A stretch of 64,000 nucleotides of DNA from Parabacteroides faecis (GCF_014647375.1 NZ_BMPB01000016.1:162504-226503), one strand, 5' to 3'; positions 1 to 8,303 are shown, counted from the first letter of the stretch. Translations and numbers: made by a program. The notes: generated from the sequence alone by a model not told the origin.

Positions 1-46
1 ATTCTGCTGACATATTCTTACTGTATTAATGAATAATTCCTGTCTG

Positions 47-156
47 AATGCTTACTTATTTATCGTTTGACAATTATAAAGCGATCTTTTCACAATTGTA
101 GATCGATTATTCGATAACTGTAAAACTTTCGTCCTACAATTGTCGAACGCTTACTG
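47..156. repeat. Cluster of short direct and inverted repeats
   Basis: The non-coding left edge holds several related short repeats. ACAATTGTAG at 92-101 faces CTACAATTGT at 134-143 as a perfect 10-bp inverted repeat. A third related copy, GACAATTATA, starts near 70. GAATGCTTACT near 47 recurs with one change as GAACGCTTACT near 145. The cluster lies 150-260 bp ahead of a VapE-like ATPase gene, so it could be a binding array for a replication-type or regulatory protein, but that is inference. The remainder of 1-308 holds only the promoter listed separately. Confidence 0.4.
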
Positions 157-225
157 TTTCCTTACAAAAGTAACAGTTCTATATGACTTCTGCAATACTT
201 GTTACCGACTTTTCCGGTAGATGAG

Positions 226-255
226 ATTGTAAGAAAATAGTTGCCTGTAAATTTG
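226..255 (+). promoter_or_regulatory. Candidate promoter of the VapE-like gene
   Basis: TAAATTTG at 248-255 matches the Bacteroidetes -7 consensus TAnnTTTG exactly. An ATTG at 226-229 lies 18 bp upstream in place of the -33 TTTG. This would give a leader of about 45 nt before the start codon at 309. Confidence 0.45.
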
Positions 256-308
256 TAAAACCTTGATATACGGTAGTATATTCGTGGAAAACAACTAAAT
301 TAATCTAT

Positions 309-1595
309 ATGTATATGCTGAAAAAAATGATTGAAAAATGGTATCGTCTGTTCATTGGACGGATGCTTGCCGGGAAAAATGATGTGGCGGAAACTGTGTC
401 GGAGAAAATATCTTCAAAGCAGCTTACTACACCCCTTAAGAAAGACGGTTCTATGCAAAAAGGGACCGGCATGATGGTCTGTATGGAGCAGTTTTTGGAA
501 GAACAGTATGATTTTCGTTTCAACATGCTGACGGAAGAGACGGAATACAGGAAGCGGAACGTTCCTTCGGTTGGTTTCCACCCTGTTGGACAGCGCGAAT
601 TAAACAGTTTCTGTATCGAAGCGCGAAAAAACGGAATCGATTGCTGGGACAGGGATGTGTCGCGCTATGTGTTATCGGATAGTATTTCTGAATATCATCC
701 GTTCCGTTTGTTTATGGAAGAATTGCCGGAATGGGACGGGACAGACCGGGTCATACCTTTGGCACGCCGGGTCTCATCGGACGGGTTGTGGGTGAGAGGG
801 TTTCGCCGTTGGTTGCTGGGGATAGCGGCACAATGGCTGGGAACAGACCGCTTGCATTCGAACAGCGTTTCGCCGGTGTTGGTCAGCCGCGTGCAAGGTC
901 GGCAAAAGTCTACTTTTTGTAAATTATTATTGCCCGGTGAGTTGAAACGATATTATACGGATTGTTTCGATTTGACGGCTCAATCTGCAGCCGAACGTAA
1001 ACTGACTGAGTTCGGTTTGATCAATATGGATGAGTTCGATAAATTCACTTCCCGTAAGATGGCTTTGTTGAAGAATCTGATGCAGGTGGTCGATCCGTGT
1101 ATTCGTAAGGCACATCAGAAAAGTTACCGTTCCTTGCCTCGCGTCGCTTCTTTTATTGCTACATCCAACCAGAAAGAGCTACTGACCGACCCAACCGGTA
1201 GCCGGCGTTTCCTTTGTGTGGAGATAGAACATAAAATTGATTGTTCTGCCATTGATTATCGCCAACTTTATGCGCAACTGAAAGCAGAGTTGGCAGCAGG
1301 TGAACGCTATTGGTTCACTTCCGAAGAGGAGGCGGAGATCATGACGGCCAATGAGGCGTTTTATAAGCATCCGGTGGAAGAGGAGGTGTTCAAATCTTGT
1401 TTCCGTCCTGCCGGATATGGCGAGAAGGCGTTGATGTTATCTGCCGCGGAGATTTTCCTGCGATTGAAAAAGCACAATCCGGCAGCGATGCGTTCAGTAT
1501 CGGCAGGTAATTTCGGAAAGCTTCTTTCTTCCCTGGGAATTGAACGGAAACATACTGAAAACGGTAATTTGTATCTGGTGGTAGCACAGGGGTAA
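309..1595 (+). CDS. VapE-like P-loop ATPase (virulence-associated E / DUF3874 type)
   Basis: The protein has 428 residues. The central part matches VapE proteins of phages, satellites and Bacteroides mobile islands. A P-loop-like QGRQKST lies near residues 195-202 and a Walker B-like NMDEFDKF near 238-245. These are followed by ATSNQKE and the family signature TGSRRFLCVEIE. VapE relatives are superfamily 3 helicase-like ATPases, often fused to or next to a primase. Here there is no primase half, and the usual glycine before the P-loop lysine is a glutamine, so the catalytic state is uncertain. No integrase, HU or amidase partner is in view. The start at 309 is the first ATG; 315 is equally possible. 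The gene is probably a resident relic or domesticated part of an island. Family assignment is fairly sure; function is not. Confidence 0.7.
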   Translation: MYMLKKMIEKWYRLFIGRMLAGKNDVAETVSEKISSKQLTTPLKKDGSMQKGTGMMVCMEQFLEEQYDFRFNMLTEETEYRKRNVPSVGFHPVGQRELNSFCIEARKNGIDCWDRDVSRYVLSDSISEYHPFRLFMEELPEWDGTDRVIPLARRVSSDGLWVRGFRRWLLGIAAQWLGTDRLHSNSVSPVLVSRVQGRQKSTFCKLLLPGELKRYYTDCFDLTAQSAAERKLTEFGLINMDEFDKFTSRKMALLKNLMQVVDPCIRKAHQKSYRSLPRVASFIATSNQKELLTDPTGSRRFLCVEIEHKIDCSAIDYRQLYAQLKAELAAGERYWFTSEEEAEIMTANEAFYKHPVEEEVFKSCFRPAGYGEKALMLSAAEIFLRLKKHNPAAMRSVSAGNFGKLLSSLGIERKHTENGNLYLVVAQG

Positions 1596-1629
1596 AAGGC
1601 GTTTTTGGGGGTGAAAAAAGATAAATTAA

Positions 1630-1672
1630 CATTTCTCCTCAAAAAGAGAGGAAATGCTCTTTGACGGAGAGC
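1630..1672 (-). terminator. Two consecutive hairpins, terminator-like on the minus strand
   Basis: Positions 1630-1640 pair with 1646-1656 (CATTTCTCCTC with GAGAGGAAATG, two mismatches) around an AAAAA loop. A second hairpin, GCTCT/AGAGC, spans 1656-1672. Read on the minus strand the first hairpin is followed by a T-rich run, as in intrinsic terminators. It could stop leftward transcription from the putative invertible promoter before it runs antisense into the VapE-like gene. Confidence 0.4.
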
Positions 1673-1686
1673 AAAACGGTATTAAT

Positions 1687-1748
1687 CCATCTTTCAGTTT
1701 TACGAGCTGACAATCAGTGTGATAAGTTGGCTGAAACCTGAAAGGTGG
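1687..1748. repeat. 62-bp imperfect palindrome (extrudable hairpin)
   Basis: CCATCTTTCAG at 1687-1697 pairs with CTGAAAGGTGG at 1738-1748 with one G-U. Pairing continues inward imperfectly (TTT and AGC against GCTGAAA), and the tip holds a CTGA/TCAG mini-hairpin. It has no T-run on either side, so it is not an obvious terminator. It may be a protein-binding cruciform, possibly linked to the VapE-like gene. No family is recognised. Confidence 0.4.
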
Positions 1749-1882
1749 ATTGTGTTATTATATATGTACACGTACATTAATCTATATCTATACTTCAATT
1801 TAACATTTGGGGGGATTTAAAAAAATGCGAAAGTAATAATCTGATATCCAGAATATAAGTGCAGAAAAAATGATGAAAAGTG

Positions 1883-1915
1883 ATGACTGAATTAAACGTC
1901 CCTTTTTTCTCGTCA
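1883..1915 (+). repeat. Left arm of the inverted repeat flanking a putative invertible promoter
   Basis: Positions 1891-1915 (beginning ATTAAACGTCCC, ending TCTCGTCA) are the exact reverse complement of 2057-2081, 25 of 25 bases. Similarity continues outward over AGTCAT with a few mismatches, giving arms of about 33 bp. The arm contains AAACGT, which resembles the core I recall for B. fragilis Mpi invertase sites (ARACGTWCGT), but the rest of that motif does not match. Confidence 0.85.
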
Positions 1916-2056
1916 ACAAAAGTAATCATTCCTTTCAAATCTACAATCCTTTTTGAGTAAAAATTATCTTTCCTATATTCTTTCTTATCAGTTAGATAAC
2001 AATCCTAGTACAAAAAAGCGGTTTTTTATTACGAAGTCAAAATGGACTCTAAAAAA
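1916..2056. promoter_or_regulatory. Putative invertible promoter segment (drawn in OFF orientation)
   Basis: This AT-rich 141-bp spacer lies between perfect inverted repeats and directly upstream of an S-layer-like gene. The only full TAnnTTTG match is TACTTTTG on the minus strand (complement of 1917-1924). It has an ATTG 19 bp upstream (complement of 1944-1947), so it points left, away from the gene. If the segment flipped, the same boxes would lie at about 2025-2028 and 2048-2055 pointing right, giving a leader of roughly 95 nt to the start at 2157. On the plus strand only a weaker TATCTTTC is seen. Phase-variable S-layer glycoproteins driven by invertible promoters are known in Parabacteroides distasonis; applying that here is inference. 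No invertase gene is in the window. Confidence 0.7.
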
Positions 2057-2089
2057 TGACGAGAAAAAAGGGACGTTTAATCTAGTCAT
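2057..2089 (-). repeat. Right arm of the inverted repeat flanking a putative invertible promoter
   Basis: This is the exact reverse complement of 1891-1915 over 2057-2081, with outer similarity to 2089. It ends 67 bp before the start codon of the S-layer-like gene, so a promoter flipped towards it would initiate inside or just past this arm. Confidence 0.85.
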
Positions 2090-2156
2090 TAACATTTGAG
2101 CGTCCGACAGAATACAGAACATTACGAACATTAGTATTAATATTAAATTTAGAATT

Positions 2157-5100
2157 ATGAACAAAAAGTTTTCTACGCTTGTAGGATGTCTTTTGCTGGG
2201 AACTGCGTTCTCGGTAAATGCACAAGATCTTCCTAAATGGTATGATAAGACTCAGGCTGATTTTGCATGGCCTAAAGAGGCTGATTTTGCCGTTAAGGGA
2301 AAAGTTCCAGGTTTTATTTTGAATAAGGATAACGTTAAAACCGCTGGAGATGCGCGTTATCAATTTAGCAATACTTTGAACAGTCTTGTTCCTGGTATTT
2401 CTGTCGCTTTTGATACGGATAGTAAGAATGGTGTTGCAGAAGCGAATGTTGTTGCAGGTACGAAATTGGAAGAAGGAGCAGCAGGATGGGAAAAAATCAC
2501 ACCTGTTTACGGTTCTTTTGACGGAGGTTTGGGTATTATCCCGGGTATGCAGAATAATGGTGAAGTATTTCTGACTCTTAACACACAAGGATTATCTAAC
2601 CCGACAAGCATTGAATTTGATATTTATGCTGCTAAAGTTAAAGAAGGTAAGACTCCCAACCGTAATATTAAATGGAAAATTACGGCAAAGTCTTATGCTT
2701 TGAATGGGGCAGGTGATGCTGCAGATCTGAATATTGCGGCTGTAACAGCATCTGGACAGCAGCTTGATGCAACATCTTCTATAGAATATACTGCAAACAA
2801 TGCTGGTATTTTGGCCGGATCTAAATATACCATCCGTTTGAATGAAAATGCAAATGGTGGTAAAAACAGTTTGGCTAATAAAGTGATCGTATTCCAAATT
2901 ACTAATGAAAAAGCATCGGAAGCTGATAATAATGAAGCACAGGATAAAAATGAACCTGTAACAGTTGTTAAAGGTTTGAATTTTACTTATCAGCGTCCTG
3001 AAGTATTGTTCTCTACAACAGGTAAAATTGAAGAGTATGTGACTCCGGCTGTTTTTGCAGAAGAACTTAATGCCGGTGCCGGTTATGAAGTTTCTGATAA
3101 ATTGTATACTCGTATTGAGTATTTTAACCCAGCTGAAAATATAGACCTTACTACTGATAACTTAGAATTGGATTTATTATCTGTTTATAAGTTGTCGATA
3201 GCTTATCCGTTTACCTTGGATGAAACTAAGTTGCCTGCAGGGCATCTTTTAACTTCTGAAACAAAAGATGGCGTAACTACTTACTGGATTAAAATAGACA
3301 ATAGTAAGCTGACTGCTGGTGGTAAATCTGACGGTTTGTTCACACTGGATAAAACGTATGACGGAAAGGATGGTAATAAGAAGTATATCACAGCTGCATT
3401 CGATATCAAATTTGCTCCGAAGCAAGTGAAAGATTTTGATGCTTCTAAATATATCAATGCTGAAATTGTGGCTCGTGATGCATCTTTAGCTGAAGCTCAG
3501 TTGGATGGTACATCTGTTCCTTCGTTTATCATCAAGCCTTCGACAATGGCATTTGATGAATATGATCAGACAAAAGAAGCAGGTTTGGAAGTGAAGAACT
3601 TACCTAAATTTACTAATGATGTAGATTGGATCGCTAATCTGACAAATAACAGCGGAAAACCGTTACAGCCAAAATGTGAAGCTGTTGGCTTTTATGCTTA
3701 TGATAAGGATGGTAAATTGATCGATATAAATAAGGATGGAAAGTCTGACGCAAATGATTTTGTAAAAAATGACCAGTTTGACGAAACATTCTTGACTAAT
3801 TCCGGAAATTTGAATACTGAAAAGTATAAGACAATTACGCTTGCTGTTAAATACGAAAGAGGAAACGTCTCAACAGACTTGGAACAATCCATTGATTTCC
3901 AGGAAGTGTTTGGCTTGAATAGAGCGTTGAAATTCGAAGGCAACATTGATGCAAACGATTACACCGGTAAAGATTTGGTTGATAAGGATGTTAAAAAGAA
4001 TTTGGGTGCTATCTATCCGAATGATCTGAATGTGACAGGCAACAACCAATATGTATGGTTTACTTACGGATCTAACGGTTCGGTTGCTGAAGCTATGCAG
4101 TTACCTGATGGTAAAGTATTGAATGAAGGTGATTTAAAGGGTCATTACGAACGTTATTTCTATGCACCGTTTGAAGCGAATGCTCCGGAAAGTGCACGTA
4201 CTTCTCGTGTAGATACTATTTTCATTCATGCTAGTGAACTGATTCCGACAGTTGATAATAAAGCAATCGTGAAGTTTGCTATCGATCAGGAAGACAATGC
4301 AGCCTCTAATGATTTCCGTTATAAGGCTTCCGATTCTTATGGTATTGATGTCGCTTACTTTAAGAACCCTGTTACCGGTGCCAAGATTGCAGCCAATGAA
4401 AACTTCCGTGGCGGTGCTTATACCGATACTTTATATTTTGAAATTGACCTGAACAATGTGGCTATGGTTAAAGCTGTTAAAGAAAAAGGTCTCGAAATCA
4501 ATATGAAGTATGTTGCTGATACAGAAGAATGGGCAGGTGCTGACTATAATGGTGGCGAAACTCAAATCTTTAAAGTGATAACAGCTGACGCAAAAGGTCA
4601 TAATGTTTTGCCGGTAAAAGGTCTGACCGATCGTGGCGTTGTTACGAATATTTATGCTCAGAACTATAAGGATTGGTATAAATTCCAGAAATGGGAAGAT
4701 GGACCGGGTAGTGATGAGGTTTATGGCGAACAGTTCCCGAACGATTTCGGTACTTCTTATATCAATACTTGCATCAGCGGTGATAGCGCATCATTTGTGA
4801 TCGCTGGTATTAACGTGATCGATACAGTAAAGGTTTCTACATTATCTAATCAGAATACCTCATTTGTTTATACACAGGATGAAGCTTCTGAAGCTTATGG
4901 TACTTTCAGTGTAGATAAAAAGAATCATCTGATGACGATCGTTCCTAACGAATATGGTGAAATTTATGCTAAAATCAATGTTAAGTTTGCTCCGTCAGCC
5001 AATGATAAAGCCCTCGATACGTTGATTTACGAACCCAGACACAAAGCTAATGTGCTGAGAAAGTTCATTTACGAAGATCTGAAATTCGGTATTGGAAAAC

Positions 5101-6839
5101 GTAGTGCTCATAAGGATACTAAATTCTATGGTATGGGCGATTTGATTTACCTTGTTAAGGATACGTTGTTCAATACACGTGATGTAATGGGTAAAAATAT
5201 TAAAGTTAGTGAAAACTATACTGGAAATTTAGGTGATGACGTAGAAAAAGTCAAAAAATTCGAATCTGGTTTGTTCTACGATGCAGGCTATACTTATCAG
5301 GCAGATTCTTTGTTCTCTGTTATCCATGGTGATGCTAAGAAGCCGGTTCTGTTCTTTACGGATGAGAATGGTGCAGTTATCAATACAGCTAAAAAACCAA
5401 TGCAAATGGGTGAGATTGTTTTTGGTACAACTGCAGAAAAAACAATTAATATTGTAGGTCGTGAACTTCCGTTTGAAGATCTTGTTTGGCCGGTAGATGA
5501 AACAAATAGTTCGACTATCTTCTTCACAAATAGTAATCAGGATATTTATCCTGTAAAAGATGCTAAATATCGTATCAAAGATTTGATGACAGTTCTTGGT
5601 GGTGATGTAACTATTCCTGTTACGATCAAGGCTAAACCGTCCGCTACCGCTCCTTGTGATACATTGACATCGCTGACTGTAAACGTTCCGGTACTTTGCT
5701 CTGTAGACAGTACAATCAATGTTTCATTCAAAACCGTGTTGGTTGGTCCGGAATTGAACGCATTCAAGCCAGGTGATATTCAGGGTGATCGTGCTAATCT
5801 GACATGGAAGCCCGGATTTAAACAAGGTGAGGTTGAACATGAAGTTGTAGTGGGACTTGTTAAATATAATAAGAAGTCTTCTTCTATTTTTATTTCAGAA
5901 GTGTATGCTCATAATGGAACGTTGGCTGTTGAATTGTTCAATGGTACGGCTAGTAAATTGAATAAAGATATATTCGATATCTCTTCTCCTAACTATTATT
6001 TGGTTTTGGAAGAATCTGGTAAAGTGATTGAAACCAGACCAATTGTTTCACAATATGATATAGTTGAACCTTATGGAGCAATTGCAGAATGGTTTAATTA
6101 TGACTTTAAGTCTAATACATTGTATACTGTTACTTTGAAACAAGGTAATATCACAATGGATGTATTCCAGTTCTCTACTCCGTCCACTCATATGGGTAGA
6201 CGTGATGATCTGATTGCTGCTGGTCAGGAAGTGACAGAAAAGACAGATCCTTACAGAGCAGAAAAATATGATCAGGCACAGTGGACTAACGTTAATATCT
6301 GGAATATGGGACTTGAATCAGGACAGATCGGATTTGCTGAAACTGTAGCTTATAATGAAACATCTAAACATGCAACAGCATTTGTTGCTTCATGGGACGT
6401 TGCTAAATCAAGTATGTCTGGTCTTTATGATGGTACCTTGATTAAAGGACTTCATAATAATATCACTTATGATGTTTGGGTAATTCCGGCATTGACAACA
6501 GGTATGGATTGTGTAAGTCGTGTAATTCCGACGAAAGGTGTTATTGCTACCAGCGATTCTAAACTGAATGGCGGTAATGTTATTGCAGATATTACATTTG
6601 ATATTCCGACTGCAAACGAAGATATCAATTCCAGTGTAACTGCTATATCTGTAGTTGGTGATAACGGAAAGGTTATTGTCCGTAATGCAGCAGGTAAGTC
6701 TGTCTCAGTTTATGATGTATTAGGAAAATCAGTTGTTAAAACAGTTATTTCTTCTAACGAAGTTGAATTTAATGCTCCGAAGGGTGTTGTAGTTGTAGCT
6801 GTTGAAGGTGAACCAGCTGTTAAAGCAATTGTAAAATAA
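2157..6839 (+). CDS. S-layer-like exported glycoprotein with DUF6383-type C-terminal domain
   Basis: The protein has 1560 residues. An N-terminal signal peptide (MNKKFSTLVGCLLLGTAFSVNAQ) has no lipobox, so the product is exported. The body is beta-rich, acidic and low in cysteine. At least nine D-S/T-hydrophobic sites (for example DTI, DTL, DSA, DTV, DSL, DST) match the Bacteroidales O-glycosylation motif D-(S/T)-(A/I/L/V/M/T). The last 75 residues, with GKVIVRNAAGKSVSVYDVLG and APKGVVVVAVEGEPAVKAIVK near the end, match the DUF6383 tail that I associate with Parabacteroides surface proteins. That tail resembles but is not the classic T9SS type A tail. Upstream sits a putative invertible promoter and downstream a strong terminator, so the gene is monocistronic and probably phase-variable. 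Codon use is AT-rich but like that of highly expressed neighbours. An S-layer role is inferred from size, export, glycosylation sites and promoter layout. Confidence 0.75.
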   Translation: MNKKFSTLVGCLLLGTAFSVNAQDLPKWYDKTQADFAWPKEADFAVKGKVPGFILNKDNVKTAGDARYQFSNTLNSLVPGISVAFDTDSKNGVAEANVVAGTKLEEGAAGWEKITPVYGSFDGGLGIIPGMQNNGEVFLTLNTQGLSNPTSIEFDIYAAKVKEGKTPNRNIKWKITAKSYALNGAGDAADLNIAAVTASGQQLDATSSIEYTANNAGILAGSKYTIRLNENANGGKNSLANKVIVFQITNEKASEADNNEAQDKNEPVTVVKGLNFTYQRPEVLFSTTGKIEEYVTPAVFAEELNAGAGYEVSDKLYTRIEYFNPAENIDLTTDNLELDLLSVYKLSIAYPFTLDETKLPAGHLLTSETKDGVTTYWIKIDNSKLTAGGKSDGLFTLDKTYDGKDGNKKYITAAFDIKFAPKQVKDFDASKYINAEIVARDASLAEAQLDGTSVPSFIIKPSTMAFDEYDQTKEAGLEVKNLPKFTNDVDWIANLTNNSGKPLQPKCEAVGFYAYDKDGKLIDINKDGKSDANDFVKNDQFDETFLTNSGNLNTEKYKTITLAVKYERGNVSTDLEQSIDFQEVFGLNRALKFEGNIDANDYTGKDLVDKDVKKNLGAIYPNDLNVTGNNQYVWFTYGSNGSVAEAMQLPDGKVLNEGDLKGHYERYFYAPFEANAPESARTSRVDTIFIHASELIPTVDNKAIVKFAIDQEDNAASNDFRYKASDSYGIDVAYFKNPVTGAKIAANENFRGGAYTDTLYFEIDLNNVAMVKAVKEKGLEINMKYVADTEEWAGADYNGGETQIFKVITADAKGHNVLPVKGLTDRGVVTNIYAQNYKDWYKFQKWEDGPGSDEVYGEQFPNDFGTSYINTCISGDSASFVIAGINVIDTVKVSTLSNQNTSFVYTQDEASEAYGTFSVDKKNHLMTIVPNEYGEIYAKINVKFAPSANDKALDTLIYEPRHKANVLRKFIYEDLKFGIGKRSAHKDTKFYGMGDLIYLVKDTLFNTRDVMGKNIKVSENYTGNLGDDVEKVKKFESGLFYDAGYTYQADSLFSVIHGDAKKPVLFFTDENGAVINTAKKPMQMGEIVFGTTAEKTINIVGRELPFEDLVWPVDETNSSTIFFTNSNQDIYPVKDAKYRIKDLMTVLGGDVTIPVTIKAKPSATAPCDTLTSLTVNVPVLCSVDSTINVSFKTVLVGPELNAFKPGDIQGDRANLTWKPGFKQGEVEHEVVVGLVKYNKKSSSIFISEVYAHNGTLAVELFNGTASKLNKDIFDISSPNYYLVLEESGKVIETRPIVSQYDIVEPYGAIAEWFNYDFKSNTLYTVTLKQGNITMDVFQFSTPSTHMGRRDDLIAAGQEVTEKTDPYRAEKYDQAQWTNVNIWNMGLESGQIGFAETVAYNETSKHATAFVASWDVAKSSMSGLYDGTLIKGLHNNITYDVWVIPALTTGMDCVSRVIPTKGVIATSDSKLNGGNVIADITFDIPTANEDINSSVTAISVVGDNGKVIVRNAAGKSVSVYDVLGKSVVKTVISSNEVEFNAPKGVVVVAVEGEPAVKAIVK

Positions 6840-6852
6840 GAATAATAGAAAA

Positions 6853-6879
6853 TTAAAGGGTAGGATTCCTGCCCTTTAA
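6853..6879 (+). terminator. Terminator of the S-layer-like gene
   Basis: TTAAAGGG at 6853-6860 pairs perfectly with CCCTTTAA at 6872-6879, 13 bp after the stop codon. The inner bases TAGGA/TCCTG extend the pairing. Confidence 0.75.
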
Positions 6880-7016
6880 CTAAAAGATATTTATAATCAA
6901 AAATAAACTGTGCAGTAGGGACTGTTGCGCTTTGCATATAATCCCGGCTAAGTATTCCGTGATGGGTGAATAAGCAGTTTTAATACTAAAGTAATAAAAT
7001 AAAGTTCTTCTGTTAG

Positions 7017-7085
7017 TATCTTTGTGAAGAGAGAAGGCAGACACAAGACAAACCCCGTTGGTTTTAAGCCAGCGGGGCTTTGTTG
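7017..7085 (+). ncRNA. Candidate small RNA (orphan promoter and terminator)
   Basis: TATCTTTG at 7017-7024 is a perfect -7 box, though without a clear TTTG upstream. About 25 nt later a GC-rich hairpin, CCCCGTTGG (7053-7061) against CCAGCGGGG (7069-7077), is followed by CTTTGTTGTT, typical of an intrinsic terminator. The unit would make an RNA of about 55-60 nt with no ORF. It lies between the S-layer gene terminator and the str operon promoter. Its identity is unknown. Confidence 0.4.
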
Positions 7086-7201
7086 TTAAATAATAATAAA
7101 TAGTTTGAATTCACCTGTTCTATAACAGAAACAAACGGGAACTATTATGTAACTTTGCACCGTTTTTAGCGCAAGTTATGTAGAAAAACACCCGTAACTC
7201 G

Positions 7202-7231
7202 TTGGTTATACGGAAATAATGCGTATCTTTG
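7202..7231 (+). promoter_or_regulatory. Promoter of the str operon (rpsL-rpsG-fusA)
   Basis: TATCTTTG at 7224-7231 matches the -7 consensus, with TTG at 7202-7204 exactly 19 bp upstream as a -33 box. Transcription would start near 7238, giving a leader of about 60 nt. A second -7 match, TAACTTTG, lies at 7150-7157 but lacks a -33 box. Confidence 0.65.
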
Positions 7232-7297
7232 CAGCCTGAAATAGAAAAAAGAGATAAATATAATTATAACACATTCAAAGTTTAAAAAGAAAAAGAA

Positions 7298-7673
7298 ATG
7301 CCTACAATTCAGCAATTAGTTAGAAAAGGAAGGGAAACTTTGGTGGTAAAAGGTAAATCACCTGCATTGGATGCTTGTCCTCAGAGACGTGGCGTTTGTG
7401 TACGTGTTTACACTACAACACCGAAAAAGCCTAACTCTGCAATGCGTAAAGTAGCGAGAGTTCGTTTGACAAATGGTAAAGAAGTAAACTCTTACATTCC
7501 GGGAAATCGTATTAGTACGTGGTGGTCGTGTAAAGGACCTTCCTGGTGTACGTTATCACATTGTACGTGGTACCTTGGATACAGCTGGCGTTAACGGTCG
7601 TACTCAGCGTCGTTCTAAATACGGTGCAAAACGTCCTAAAGCAGGTGCTGCTCCAGCAAAAGGAAAGAAGTAA
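7298..7673 (+). pseudogene. rpsL: 30S ribosomal protein S12, frame broken by a 26-nt internal deletion
   Basis: S12 sits in the decoding centre of the small subunit. Codons 1-69 (7298-7504) are a normal S12 N-terminus including [10 protein letters not shown], and end at SYIPG. The universally conserved EGHNLQEHS should follow (27 nt), but one A remains and the normal sequence resumes in another frame at 7506 with [20 protein letters not shown], running 55 codons to TAA at 7671-7673. Restoring 26 nt would give the usual length of about 133 residues. As drawn, translation continues out of frame to 7594. rpsL is essential and this is the operon copy, so an assembly or consensus error, or another rpsL copy elsewhere, is likelier than a true null. 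The lysines linked to streptomycin resistance (in PKKP and GRVKDLP) look wild type. Confidence 0.85.
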
Positions 7674-7826
7674 AAATCACCCTTTCAAACTGAGAATTTA
7701 AATTAAGTATTAAAGCTGGTTTGAGTTATTTGGATAGGCTATAAGGTTGAGTAAATGGTTCAGCGGAACCGTTGAAGACAAAATTAAAAAGGCAACCAAA
7801 GACAAAAACGAAATTTTTGAAACAAA

Positions 7827-8303
7827 ATGAGAAAAGCAAAACCAAAGAAAAGACAGATCCTCCCGGATCCTGTTTTCGGTGATGTAAAGGTTACGAGATT
7901 CGTTAACCATTTAATGTATGATGGCAAGAAAAATACTGCCTTCGAAATTTTCTATTCCGCTCTGGAAAACGTTAAGGCTAAATTGCCTAACGAAGAAAAG
8001 TCTGCTCTCGAAATTTGGAAAGCTGCACTCGACAATATTACTCCTCAAGTCGAAGTGAAGTCACGCCGTGTAGGTGGTGCTACTTTCCAGGTACCTACTG
8101 AAATTCGCCCCGATCGTAAAGAATCAATTTCTATGAAGAACCTTATTATCTTCTCACGTAAGAGAGGTGGTAAGACGATGTCTGACAAGCTGTCTGCAGA
8201 GATTGTAGATGCTTTCAACAACCAGGGTGGCGCATTCAAAAGAAAAGAAGATATGCATCGTATGGCTGAAGCTAACCGTGCATTCGCTCACTTCAGATTT
8301 TAA
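7827..8303 (+). CDS. rpsG: 30S ribosomal protein S7
   Basis: S7 nucleates assembly of the 30S head by binding the 3' major domain of 16S rRNA. The 158 residues are the normal length. The start [19 protein letters not shown] and the block [20 protein letters not shown] are diagnostic. It follows rpsL after 153 bp of AT-rich sequence in which no hairpin is evident, and precedes fusA by 20 bp in the classical str operon order. Confidence 0.97.
   Translation: MRKAKPKKRQILPDPVFGDVKVTRFVNHLMYDGKKNTAFEIFYSALENVKAKLPNEEKSALEIWKAALDNITPQVEVKSRRVGGATFQVPTEIRPDRKESISMKNLIIFSRKRGGKTMSDKLSAEIVDAFNNQGGAFKRKEDMHRMAEANRAFAHFRF

Noticed and set aside
1-2156. CRISPR array or integron attC site in the repeat-rich left end
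   Set aside because: Repeats are few, unevenly spaced and imperfect; no cas or integrase genes are present. The 62-bp palindrome lacks the paired attC core sites.
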